Assembly (NCBI GenBank): GCA_022704645.1 | Contig: JAKJGA010000089.1 | Coordinates: 1 to 6,765, forward strand | Direction: 5' to 3' | Origin: Spirochaetota bacterium | GTDB taxonomy: Bacteria > Spirochaetota > UBA4802 > JAFGJZ01 | DNA: 6,765 bases | In this document: positions 1 to 6,307 of the stretch, piece by piece | Layout of the letters: the number at the start of each line of letters is the position of its first letter | Numbering within the stretch: the first letter of the stretch is position 1 | Program-made: the position numbers and the translations under genes | The notes under the pieces: model-generated | Databases searched by the model: none | What the model saw: the letters and a program-made list of their open reading frames with translations, nothing else | Told to the model about the DNA's origin: nothing

Positions 1-314
1 AGACTAATAATGACTGGTCATGGGCTCAAAATCTCGGTACGTTTGAAGCCGACGGTATCGTCTATGATGTTTATTTTAAAGGCAATCATGGAGACGATTC
101 GGGCGCGAATGACAACAAGTGGACTTATACAGCTTTTGTCGCGAGAAAACCTTTTATGAAAGGAAGACTCAATGTTTCTCTTTTTATCGATTTTCTGATG
201 AAGAAAAAAATAATAACCAAAGACAATTATATCGCGAATTTTGAATTAGGCAATGAAGTCTGGTACGGAAGCGGAACTGCCAAAATAAAAAAATACGATG
301 TAAAAGTTGAATGA
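1..314 (+). CDS. GH12-like endoglucanase/xyloglucanase, C-terminal part (5' end outside window)
   Basis: The frame is open from the window edge (first full codon at 3) to TGA at 312-314, giving 103 residues. The tail carries the pattern of glycoside hydrolase family 12, the beta-jelly-roll endo-beta-1,4-glucanases and xyloglucanases. There is a WSWAQ segment near the edge, a YDVYF strand, a KWTYTAFVARK strand, a helix-like segment with a L-F-I-D-F-L core, and finally FELGNEVWYGSGTAKI. This last segment lines up with the family's end motif (GTEPFTGSGTLNV in the Trichoderma enzyme), which puts the likely acid/base Glu at codon 255-257. The nucleophile Glu and any signal peptide lie upstream and cannot be seen. 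The enzyme would cut beta-glucan or xyloglucan chains internally, probably outside the cytoplasm, and feed the exo-acting enzymes encoded next. The family call rests on remembered motifs in a fragment, so other jelly-roll families remain possible; specificity cannot be read. Confidence 0.75.
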   Translation, partial: TNNDWSWAQNLGTFEADGIVYDVYFKGNHGDDSGANDNKWTYTAFVARKPFMKGRLNVSLFIDFLMKKKIITKDNYIANFELGNEVWYGSGTAKIKKYDVKVE

Positions 315-321
315 CTTAATC

Positions 322-341
322 CGCGCCGGTTTTCCGGCGCG
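322..341 (+). other. Intercistronic GC-rich hairpin
   Basis: An 8-bp perfect stem (CGCGCCGG at 322-329 with CCGGCGCG at 334-341) closes a TTTT loop in the 47-base gap between the GH12 stop and the GH51 start. No T-run follows the 3' arm, so it does not look like an intrinsic terminator. It ends 10 bases before the ribosome site. By inference it may mark an RNA processing point or protect the upstream transcript's 3' end, which would set different levels for the GH12 and the downstream genes. Confidence 0.75.
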
Positions 342-350
342 TGTCATATA

Positions 351-358
351 AGGGGAGG
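351..358 (+). promoter_or_regulatory. Ribosome binding site that fixes the GH51 start
   Basis: The purine-rich AGGGGAGG ends three bases before the ATG at 362. It lies inside the reading frame of the alternative upstream GTG (341), so the ATG at 362 is the natural start. The GTG itself forms the base of the hairpin and has no ribosome site of its own. Confidence 0.8.
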
Positions 359-361
359 AAT

Positions 362-1861
362 ATGAAACAGGTTAAATGTGTTGTTGATAAGGATTTTTAT
401 GCAGGAACTGCCGGAACTGAATTATTCAGTTCTTTTATAGAGCATCTCGGGCGCGCTGTTTATAACGGTATTTATGAGCCGGGTCATCCCGAGGCTGACT
501 CACGCGGTTTCCGCAAAGATGTTATTAAGTGTATTAAAGATATGTCAATCGGTCTTATACGTTATCCGGGCGGAAACTTTCTTTCAAATTATGACTGGAA
601 GGACGGCATCGGGCCTAAAGATAAAAGACCCGTTCGTCTTGATCTTGCATGGAAATCAATTGAAACAAATGAGTTCGGTATCGATGAATTTGCAGACTGG
701 ACAAAGGAGTGCGGAGCGGGCATCATGGGCGCAGTAAACCTCGGCACTGGTAATCCGAAGGATGCGGCTGAACTTCTTGAATACTGCAATCATCCGTCCG
801 GAACATACTGGAGCGATATGCGTATTGCGAATGGTCACAAGGATCCGCATAATATTAAGGTATGGTGTCTCGGCAATGAAATGGACGGGCCGTGGCAGAT
901 AGGGCAGATGACATCTGATGATTACGGAAAGAAGGCACGGGAGACAGCGAAGATTATGCGTCTTGTCGATCCCTCAATAAAACTTGTTGCGTGCGGTAGC
1001 TCGACTACGCGTATTCCGACGTATCCTGAATGGGATAGAACTGTTTTAGAGCATTTATATGAATATGCTGATTATCTTTCTCTTCACAGATATTATGAAA
1101 ACGAAGGCAATGATGACGATTTTCTTGCGTCATTTTACGATATGGATTCATTTATAAAAACAATCGCCGGAACAGTCGGCTATGTTAAGGCAAAGACAAG
1201 ATCGAAAAAGCAGGTGTTTCTTTCATTTGATGAATGGAATATCTGGTACATGCAGAACCAGACTGATCATCCATGGCAGAAAGCTCCGGAACTTCTTGAA
1301 GATAATTATTCTCTTCTCGATTCGCTTGTCTTCGGCGGTTTAGTCTGCACACTTTTGAACAACTGCGATATGGTAAAGATGGCATGTCTTGCACAGCTTA
1401 TCAATGTCATCGCGCCTGTTATGACAAAGCCGGGCGGCGGAATTTTCAAGCAGACCACTTATTATCCTTTCGTTCAGGCGGCGGAATGCGCAGGCGGAAA
1501 GGTATTAAAAACTTTTGTGAATTCTCCCGAAAAAGAAACCCCTATGTACGGAGCTGTTCCGGGTGTTCAGTCGTCTCTTGTATACCAGGAGGAAAAAGGC
1601 GTGATTACGCTTTTCGCGCTTAATACGTTTAATAACGATTCTGCAGAATTTACGGTTGATCTGCGTTCATTCGGCAATGTTGAATTTATCAGTCACTATG
1701 AAATGACCGGTTCTGATCTTCATGCGAAAAATTCTTTCGCCGAACCTGAAAAAGTACTTCCACGTGAGGCACAAACAATGCCTGCTGTTGACAGCGCTGG
1801 AAAAATATCAGTGGTTTTTCAGCCTTTGTCATGGAATACCGTTAAGTTCAGAGTGAAATAA
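362..1861 (+). CDS. GH51 alpha-L-arabinofuranosidase, cytoplasmic
   Basis: The protein removes non-reducing alpha-L-arabinofuranosyl units from arabinoxylan, arabinan or arabinosylated xyloglucan oligosaccharides by a retaining mechanism. It has 499 residues, close to the roughly 500 of the well-studied Geobacillus enzyme. An N-terminal (beta/alpha)8 barrel is followed from about residue 380 by a beta-rich C-terminal domain. Visible family landmarks are FIEHLGR (E27), RYPGGNF (R67, N72), DGIGP, the acid/base Glu173 in CLGNEMDG, LHRYY, and the nucleophile Glu291 in FDEWNIW. The spacing of these matches the family. There is no signal peptide or membrane segment, so it should work in the cytoplasm on imported oligosaccharides. 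It starts 47 bases after the GH12 gene and ends 21 bases before the GH1 gene, which suggests one transcript. Some GH51 members are endoglucanases, but the full arabinofuranosidase motif set here argues against that. The gene could be called abfA; I leave the symbol blank because naming varies. Confidence 0.95.
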   Translation: MKQVKCVVDKDFYAGTAGTELFSSFIEHLGRAVYNGIYEPGHPEADSRGFRKDVIKCIKDMSIGLIRYPGGNFLSNYDWKDGIGPKDKRPVRLDLAWKSIETNEFGIDEFADWTKECGAGIMGAVNLGTGNPKDAAELLEYCNHPSGTYWSDMRIANGHKDPHNIKVWCLGNEMDGPWQIGQMTSDDYGKKARETAKIMRLVDPSIKLVACGSSTTRIPTYPEWDRTVLEHLYEYADYLSLHRYYENEGNDDDFLASFYDMDSFIKTIAGTVGYVKAKTRSKKQVFLSFDEWNIWYMQNQTDHPWQKAPELLEDNYSLLDSLVFGGLVCTLLNNCDMVKMACLAQLINVIAPVMTKPGGGIFKQTTYYPFVQAAECAGGKVLKTFVNSPEKETPMYGAVPGVQSSLVYQEEKGVITLFALNTFNNDSAEFTVDLRSFGNVEFISHYEMTGSDLHAKNSFAEPEKVLPREAQTMPAVDSAGKISVVFQPLSWNTVKFRVK

Positions 1862-1882
1862 TTTTTTTAATGCGGAGGCAAT

Positions 1883-3235
1883 ATGGGTTTTAAAAAAGGT
1901 TTTGTCTGGGGAGCTGCATCAGCTTCGTATCAGATAGAAGGTGCTTATAAGGACGGCGGAAAGGGTCTTTCTGTTTGGGATACTTTCACAAGAAAAGAAA
2001 ATACTATTTTTGATAAATCAAACGGCGACATAGCCTGTGATCATATTAGACTTTATAAGGAAGATGTTTCTCTGATGAAACAGATCGGGCTTCAGGCTTA
2101 TAGATTTTCGATTTCATGGCCGCGTGTGATAAATTTCGAAACGGGGAAAGTGAATCCGGAAGGGATCGGTTTTTATGACCGCCTTGTTGATGAACTTATT
2201 GCAAACGGAGTAGATCCGTGGGCGACTCTTTTTCACTGGGATTTTCCTTATGCTCTATATAAACAGGGCGGATGGCTTAATCCTTCTTCGTCAGACTGGT
2301 TTGCGGATTATTCGCGCATTGTTGCTGAAAAACTTTCAGACAGAGTGAAAAACTGGTTCACATTAAACGAGCCGCATTGCTTCGTTAATCTCGGTCATAA
2401 GGATGGAATACATGCACCGGGCGACAAGCTCGGCATGAAGCAGATATTTGAAATCATTCATAATGCTCTGCTTGCGCACGGTAAAGGCGTTCAGGCAATT
2501 CGAAACGCGGCAAAGAGTCCGGTAAAAATAGGTTTTGCTCCTCCTGCGTCTGTCTGCTGTCCTGCGACAAATTCTCCGCGCGATATAGAAGCTGCCGTCA
2601 GAGGAAATTTTACAGGCGAAGTCCAGAATATCTGGAGCCTTGATCTCTGGTTAGATCCCGTTTATAAAGGAAATTATTCGGATGATACTCTTTCAAGATA
2701 TGCTGAATTTCTTCCTGAAATAAAAGACGGCGATATGAAAACCATCAGTCAGAATCTTGATTATTGCGGTGTAAATATATATCAGGGTTTTTCTGTTTCC
2801 GGTGAAGAGAATAACCAGATTAAAAGAATTTATCATGACACAGGATACGCGCGCACTGCAATCGGCTGGCCTGTAGTTCCCGAAAGCCTTTACTGGGGAG
2901 CTAAATTTCTTCATGAAAGATACGGAAAACCGATAGTTATTGCCGAGAACGGAATGTCTTCTACTGACTGGGTTTTCCGCGACGGACACGTTCATGACGC
3001 TCAGAGAATTGATTTTCTTGAAAGATATCTTTCAAGTTTGAAGAAGGCTGCCGATGAAGGCGTACCTGTTGATGGATATTTTCACTGGTCATTAACTGAT
3101 AATTTTGAATGGGCTTACGGTTATACCGAGCGTTTCGGATTAATTTATGTTGATTACAAAACTCAGAAGCGCACTTTGAAAGATTCGGCGCTTTGGTATA
3201 AGAAAGTCATCGAGACAAACGGAGACGCTATATGA
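1883..3235 (+). CDS. GH1 beta-glucosidase (6-phospho activity not excluded), cytoplasmic
   Basis: This retaining glycosidase splits cellobiose and short beta-glucosides to glucose. Its 450 residues form a single (beta/alpha)8 barrel of normal family length. The N-terminal signature FVWGAASASYQIEGA includes Gln17, which binds the sugar. His118 sits in LFHWDFP, the acid/base Glu163 in TLNEP, and the nucleophile Glu355 in IAENG. The glycone pocket is seen as W402 in HWSLTD and E409-W410 in NFEWAYG. That Glu-Trp pair is typical of true beta-glucosidases; 6-phospho-beta-glucosidases usually have a Ser and a Lys/Tyr phosphate pocket there, so a non-phosphorylated substrate is favoured. The AT-G start is supported by GGAGG at 1874-1878, four bases upstream. 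No signal peptide is present. The gene lies 21 bases after GH51, and its stop overlaps the GH3 start (ATGA), so translation of the two is probably coupled. Commonly named bglA or bglB; the exact symbol is not decidable from sequence. Confidence 0.96.
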   Translation: MGFKKGFVWGAASASYQIEGAYKDGGKGLSVWDTFTRKENTIFDKSNGDIACDHIRLYKEDVSLMKQIGLQAYRFSISWPRVINFETGKVNPEGIGFYDRLVDELIANGVDPWATLFHWDFPYALYKQGGWLNPSSSDWFADYSRIVAEKLSDRVKNWFTLNEPHCFVNLGHKDGIHAPGDKLGMKQIFEIIHNALLAHGKGVQAIRNAAKSPVKIGFAPPASVCCPATNSPRDIEAAVRGNFTGEVQNIWSLDLWLDPVYKGNYSDDTLSRYAEFLPEIKDGDMKTISQNLDYCGVNIYQGFSVSGEENNQIKRIYHDTGYARTAIGWPVVPESLYWGAKFLHERYGKPIVIAENGMSSTDWVFRDGHVHDAQRIDFLERYLSSLKKAADEGVPVDGYFHWSLTDNFEWAYGYTERFGLIYVDYKTQKRTLKDSALWYKKVIETNGDAI

Positions 3236-5016
3236 AAAAAATATTATCTCTCTTTGCCCTGCTTTTAATTATTGCGGCCGGGGCATGTTCAAAGAAAAAA
3301 ACATCTGATAATATAAGCGATGAAATTGCTTTTAAGAAAGCGGATGAACTGCTTGCGAAAATGACCCTTGCTGAAAAAATAGGGCAGATGACGCAGATAG
3401 ATTCATCTGTTGTCAATTTTACGGATATCACCGAATACGGAATAGGTTCGGTTTTAAGCGGCGGCGACGCAATGCCGTCTGATATTCACGCGAAGGGATG
3501 GGCGGAATATTGTGATCGCGTGCAGTCAATGGCGCTTAAGACACGACTCGCAATACCTATTATTTACGGAATTGATTCTCTGCACGGATCAAACAAAACA
3601 ATGAATGCGGTTATTTTTCCTCATCACATCGGTTTGGGAGCTTCAAACAACCCGGTGCTTGTTGAAAAAATAGCACGCATCACGGCATTTGAGTCAAGAG
3701 CGAGCGGATTCCGCTGGGCGTTTTCACCGTGCGTGGCTGTTCCTCTTGATGAAAGATGGGGAAGAACTTATGAAGGCTTCAGCGAGGACGGAAGTATAAC
3801 TGCAGCTCTCGGTGCCGCCGAAGTGCGCGGGCTTCAGGACTCCTTTGAAACTAACGGAATTGCGGCTTGTGCCAAGCATTTCATCGGCGACGGCGGAACA
3901 CAGCACGGAATTGATCAGGGCGACTGCCTCATGAGCGAAAAAGAAATCCGTGAGAAGTTTCTTCCGGCTTACGAAGAAGCCGTTAAAAACGGAGTTCTTA
4001 CTGTAATGGCATCATACAGCAGTATTAAAGGCGAGAAGATGCACGGCAACCGTTACTGGCTCACCGATGTCTTAAAGAAGGAACTTAAATTCAAAGGATT
4101 TATCATAAGTGATTTTGACGCGCTTAAACAGCTCGGAGGAACATCAAAGCAGACTGTTGAAAAAGGCATCAATGCCGGAATCGACATGGTTATGGTTCCT
4201 TATGATTACAAAACATTCATCACTAATCTGACAGAGCTTGTAGAAGAAAAGAAAGTTAGCGAAGAAAGAATTAACGATGCAGTCCGCAGAATACTTTACG
4301 TAAAGTATAAAGCAGGGCTTTTTGATTCTCCTTATTCCGATAAGGATGCCGCTTTAAAAGTCGGTTCTGCCGAGCACCGCGCGGTTGCGAGAGAAGCTGT
4401 TCGTGAGTCTCTTGTCGTACTTAAGAATGATAATTTCTTTCCTCTGAAAAAAGATTTAAAGAAAATCGTTCTCTGCGGTGATCGTGCTTCTGATATCGGT
4501 TCGCAGTGCGGAGGATGGACTATTGACTGGCAGGGTTCGACCGGAAAGGTGACTCAGGGAACTGATATAGTAACAGCTTTCAAAAATGCTGTTTCAAAGA
4601 ATACTGAAGTTGTTTATTCAAAAGACGGAAGCGGCCTAGACGGCGCAGATAAGATAATAGTCGTTCTCGGAGAGACTCCGTATGCTGAGTACAAAGGGGA
4701 TCGTACGGAGCTTACGTTAAGTCCGTCTGATGAAGATCTTTTTGAAAATATCAAAAAAAGCGGAAAAGATTTTGCTGTAATATTTATTAGCGGAAGACCG
4801 ATCCCGGTAACTGAAGTGATTTCAAAATCAAAAGCATTTGTTGCAGTCTGGCTTCCGGGAACCGAGGCTGACGGAATCGCTGATGTTCTTTTCGGTGATC
4901 ACAAGCCTAAAGGAAAACTTCCGTTTACGTGGCCGGCTTCTATGAAGGATATTCCGATCAACAAAGGCGACGGCAAAAAAGCATTGTTTGACTGCGGGTA
5001 CGGACTCAGCTGGTAA
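3232..5016 (+). CDS. GH3 beta-glucosidase / exo-beta-glucanase lipoprotein (ExoI-like)
   Basis: The enzyme releases glucose from the non-reducing ends of beta-glucans and cello- or glucan-oligosaccharides. It has 594 residues. Residues 1-18 form a lipoprotein signal peptide (KK, a hydrophobic core, then A-G-A before Cys19), followed by a KKK linker. The rest has the two-domain layout of the barley exo-beta-glucanase ExoI. Pocket residues are Asp115 in YGIDSLHG, Arg178, Lys215-His216 in KHFIGDGGT, and the nucleophile Asp294 in IISDFDA. The C-terminal domain carries GGWTIDWQG (W429) and the acid/base Glu486 in PYAEYKGD. Relative to barley, the Trp after the nucleophile is Phe295 here. Cys19 is expected to carry lipid, placing the enzyme in the periplasm or on the outer membrane; Ser at +2 is not an inner-membrane retention signal in the E. 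coli rule. The start overlaps the GH1 stop, with GGAG at 3221-3224 as ribosome site. A terminator follows 15 bases after the stop. Laminarin or cellodextrin preference cannot be read. Confidence 0.95.
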   Translation: MKKILSLFALLLIIAAGACSKKKTSDNISDEIAFKKADELLAKMTLAEKIGQMTQIDSSVVNFTDITEYGIGSVLSGGDAMPSDIHAKGWAEYCDRVQSMALKTRLAIPIIYGIDSLHGSNKTMNAVIFPHHIGLGASNNPVLVEKIARITAFESRASGFRWAFSPCVAVPLDERWGRTYEGFSEDGSITAALGAAEVRGLQDSFETNGIAACAKHFIGDGGTQHGIDQGDCLMSEKEIREKFLPAYEEAVKNGVLTVMASYSSIKGEKMHGNRYWLTDVLKKELKFKGFIISDFDALKQLGGTSKQTVEKGINAGIDMVMVPYDYKTFITNLTELVEEKKVSEERINDAVRRILYVKYKAGLFDSPYSDKDAALKVGSAEHRAVAREAVRESLVVLKNDNFFPLKKDLKKIVLCGDRASDIGSQCGGWTIDWQGSTGKVTQGTDIVTAFKNAVSKNTEVVYSKDGSGLDGADKIIVVLGETPYAEYKGDRTELTLSPSDEDLFENIKKSGKDFAVIFISGRPIPVTEVISKSKAFVAVWLPGTEADGIADVLFGDHKPKGKLPFTWPASMKDIPINKGDGKKALFDCGYGLSW

Positions 5017-5031
5017 TATTTTATCAGGCAG

Positions 5032-5061
5032 AAAAAACCGGCAGATAATGCCGGTTTTTTT
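5032..5061. terminator. Rho-independent terminator, apparently bidirectional
   Basis: The stem ACCGGCA (5037-5043) pairs with TGCCGGT (5049-5055) around the loop GATAA. A run of six A precedes it and a run of seven T follows it. On the + strand it ends the GH operon 15 bases after the GH3 stop. Because the A-run reads as a T-run on the other strand, it can equally stop transcription coming from the right, as expected between convergent genes. Confidence 0.9.
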
Positions 5062-5078
5062 GTGAAGATGAACAAATT

Positions 5079-5169
5079 CTACTTAACTTTAATTTTTCTG
5101 TCTTTAATTTCGAATTTATCGCTTTTTTTTAACTTTCACGATTCCGTATTGTGTGTTTTTCAGCACCAT
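5079..5169 (-). pseudogene. Possible remnant of a minus-strand gene tail (speculative)
   Basis: Read on the minus strand, ATG at 5169 opens MVLKNTQYGIVKVKK. The frame is lost in a run of eight A (5123-5130 on +) and stops at 5116. If one A is removed, the reading continues as SDKFEIKDRKIKVK and ends at TAG (5081-5079). The alternation of Val/Ile/Phe with Lys/Asp/Glu looks like beta-strands of a real protein end rather than random AT-rich DNA. The stop would sit 17 bases from the bidirectional terminator, as expected for a convergent gene. Beyond 5181 all minus-strand frames close quickly, so at most a scar of about 30 codons remains. I do not recognise a family. Short length and low-complexity composition make chance a serious alternative. 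Confidence 0.25.
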
Positions 5170-5199
5170 CCAAATTCTTTATCTCTCTAGGAGAGTTTT

Positions 5200-5238
5200 A
5201 TGATTTCCAGTATCCGGAAATATATTCCTATCGATTGA
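5200..5238 (+). CDS. 12-codon mini-ORF with a good ribosome site (leader peptide or gene remnant)
   Basis: ATG at 5200 follows TAGGAGAG (5188-5195) at proper spacing and encodes MISSIRKYIPID before TGA. The ribosome site is as good as those of the real genes here, which is the only support. The codons contain a small inverted repeat (ATTTCC 5203-5208 with GGAAAT 5216-5221). It could be a short leader ahead of the SH3-domain gene, the start of a gene whose body was lost, or chance. No stall-type codon runs are present, so classic attenuation is not supported. Confidence 0.25.
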   Translation: MISSIRKYIPID

Positions 5239-5263
5239 TGTAAAAAAATATTAAAAAAGATGA

Positions 5264-5272
5264 TGTTATTAT
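5264..5272 (+). promoter_or_regulatory. Possible extended -10 promoter for the SH3-domain gene
   Basis: TGT followed by TATTAT (5267-5272) matches an extended -10 element, about 50 bases before the ATG at 5322. No good -35 hexamer lies at 16-18 bases spacing; the A-rich stretch at 5241-5258 could act as an upstream element. The terminator at 5032-5061 means this gene pair needs its own promoter somewhere in 5062-5321, and this is the best candidate I see. Confidence 0.3.
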
Positions 5273-5311
5273 GAAAATATTCTTCTTGAATAAAATTTTA
5301 AAGTTTAGGAT

Positions 5312-5317
5312 AGGAGG
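5312..5317 (+). promoter_or_regulatory. Ribosome binding site that fixes the SH3-domain gene start
   Basis: A perfect AGGAGG lies four bases before ATG at 5322. The in-frame ATG at 5271 has no comparable site, and its extra 17 residues would sit in front of the signal peptide, so 5322 is the start. Confidence 0.85.
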
Positions 5318-5321
5318 TAAT

Positions 5322-6257
5322 ATGAAAAGATATGTAATTATTTTTACTTCGATTCTAAGCATTTATTCAAATGTCAATGCCGGTTCTGCTGAATATTGCT
5401 GGGTTGATCAGCTTTCTGTAAGAAAAGAACCATCGGCTTCATCGGAAATAATTACTTTTTTGAAAGAAGGAGATGAAGTTGAAATACTGGAACGTGATCT
5501 CGGGAATTATCATCCTGTAATTCTGCGAGGAATGAAATTCTATACCAAATGGTCAAAAATAATAATTAAAGGCATTGAAGGTTATGTCTACAGCGGCGGT
5601 ATAGAAAGTCATAAGGGAAAAATGTCGGAAATAGCTGCAGATTATAAATCGCTTTATGATAAATACTGTAAAGAGCTTGATGTTCGGAATTATTCAGATG
5701 CGGGAGAACTGATTCGCGCATATTATGGTTTTCCGAAAAAGGCCATGAAATTGCTTATGGATAATAGAAATGAAAGTTCTCATAGGAATTATGATTCTTA
5801 CGCAAAAGCAGTTCTTGATGCAATTGATGAAAAATATAAAAAAATGCTTTCTGATGAATTTTATCTCAGATATTCTCTTTCTCTTCTTAACGGCGGCGGT
5901 ATAAGATCAGGATATTTCGGATTTCTTTATGACAGATATCTTGATGACGTAATTGTGAAAATTAATGGTGTTTCTGATGGTAATTCTCAAATATTAATTA
6001 AGCGAAAATATATATACTTTGAAAATGATTCAGAAGGTGTCGGGATTGGTGCAGATGAGTTGCCTTATATTATTGAGAAATATAAAATTACCAATATTAC
6101 ACAGAAACAATTTAATGAAATACAGCCGGATTCATTTGAAATGATCGCAGAAATTAATATTGATATTCCGCTTAATAAAAAAGGCAACTATTATTGTATA
6201 GAGAATGTTGAAGAGAAGATTATCCGGAGTAAGATTGTCTTTATAAAAAATAACTGA
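5322..6257 (+). CDS. Exported protein with N-terminal bacterial SH3 (SH3b) domain
   Basis: The protein has 311 residues. Residues 1-20 are a Sec signal peptide (MKRY, a hydrophobic core, likely cleavage after VNA), so the mature protein should be in the periplasm or outside. Residues about 26-97 match the bacterial SH3 fold: CWVDQLSVRKEPSASSEI, then LKEGDEVEIL, a W-S-K-I strand and GIEGYVYSGGIE. Such domains usually bind cell-wall peptides or proteins. Residues about 98-205 are mostly helical and charged (AADYKSLYDKYCKELD, an RAYYGFPKK segment, DAIDEKYKKML), with a Gly-rich turn LNGGGIRSGYFGF. The remaining part looks beta-rich. I do not recognise this C-terminal region and see no catalytic motif. 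Spirochaetes carry many small exported SH3b proteins of this style, which is family knowledge and not proof. Codons are strongly AT-rich compared with the GH genes. It is followed 50 bases later by a membrane-anchored gene, with no terminator between them. A function cannot be given. Confidence 0.75.
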   Translation: MKRYVIIFTSILSIYSNVNAGSAEYCWVDQLSVRKEPSASSEIITFLKEGDEVEILERDLGNYHPVILRGMKFYTKWSKIIIKGIEGYVYSGGIESHKGKMSEIAADYKSLYDKYCKELDVRNYSDAGELIRAYYGFPKKAMKLLMDNRNESSHRNYDSYAKAVLDAIDEKYKKMLSDEFYLRYSLSLLNGGGIRSGYFGFLYDRYLDDVIVKINGVSDGNSQILIKRKYIYFENDSEGVGIGADELPYIIEKYKITNITQKQFNEIQPDSFEMIAEINIDIPLNKKGNYYCIENVEEKIIRSKIVFIKNN

Positions 6258-6307
6258 GATGAATTAGTAATAATAAATATTCTATTGTCAGGTTTTGGTA
6301 ATTAAAC

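Noticed and set aside
322..341. Reading the intercistronic hairpin as an intrinsic terminator
   Set aside because: No T-run follows the 3' arm on the + strand, and there is no A-run before the 5' arm that would serve the other strand.
341..361. Upstream GTG start that would add seven residues to the GH51 protein
   Set aside because: The ribosome site for ATG 362 lies inside this extension, the GTG is at the foot of a hairpin, and the family's N-terminus fits residue 1 at 362.
2693..2995. 100-codon minus-strand open frame inside the GH1 gene
   Set aside because: It overlaps conserved GH1 coding sequence including the nucleophile region, has no recognisable domain, and is explained as an antisense shadow.
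5216..5228. Inverted repeat GGAA-ATATA-TTCC as an operator
   Set aside because: The arms are only four bases in AT-rich DNA and it occurs once, so chance is the better explanation.
5271..5321. Upstream ATG start adding 17 residues to the SH3b protein
   Set aside because: It lacks a ribosome site, would displace the signal peptide from the N-terminus, and a perfect AGGAGG serves ATG 5322.
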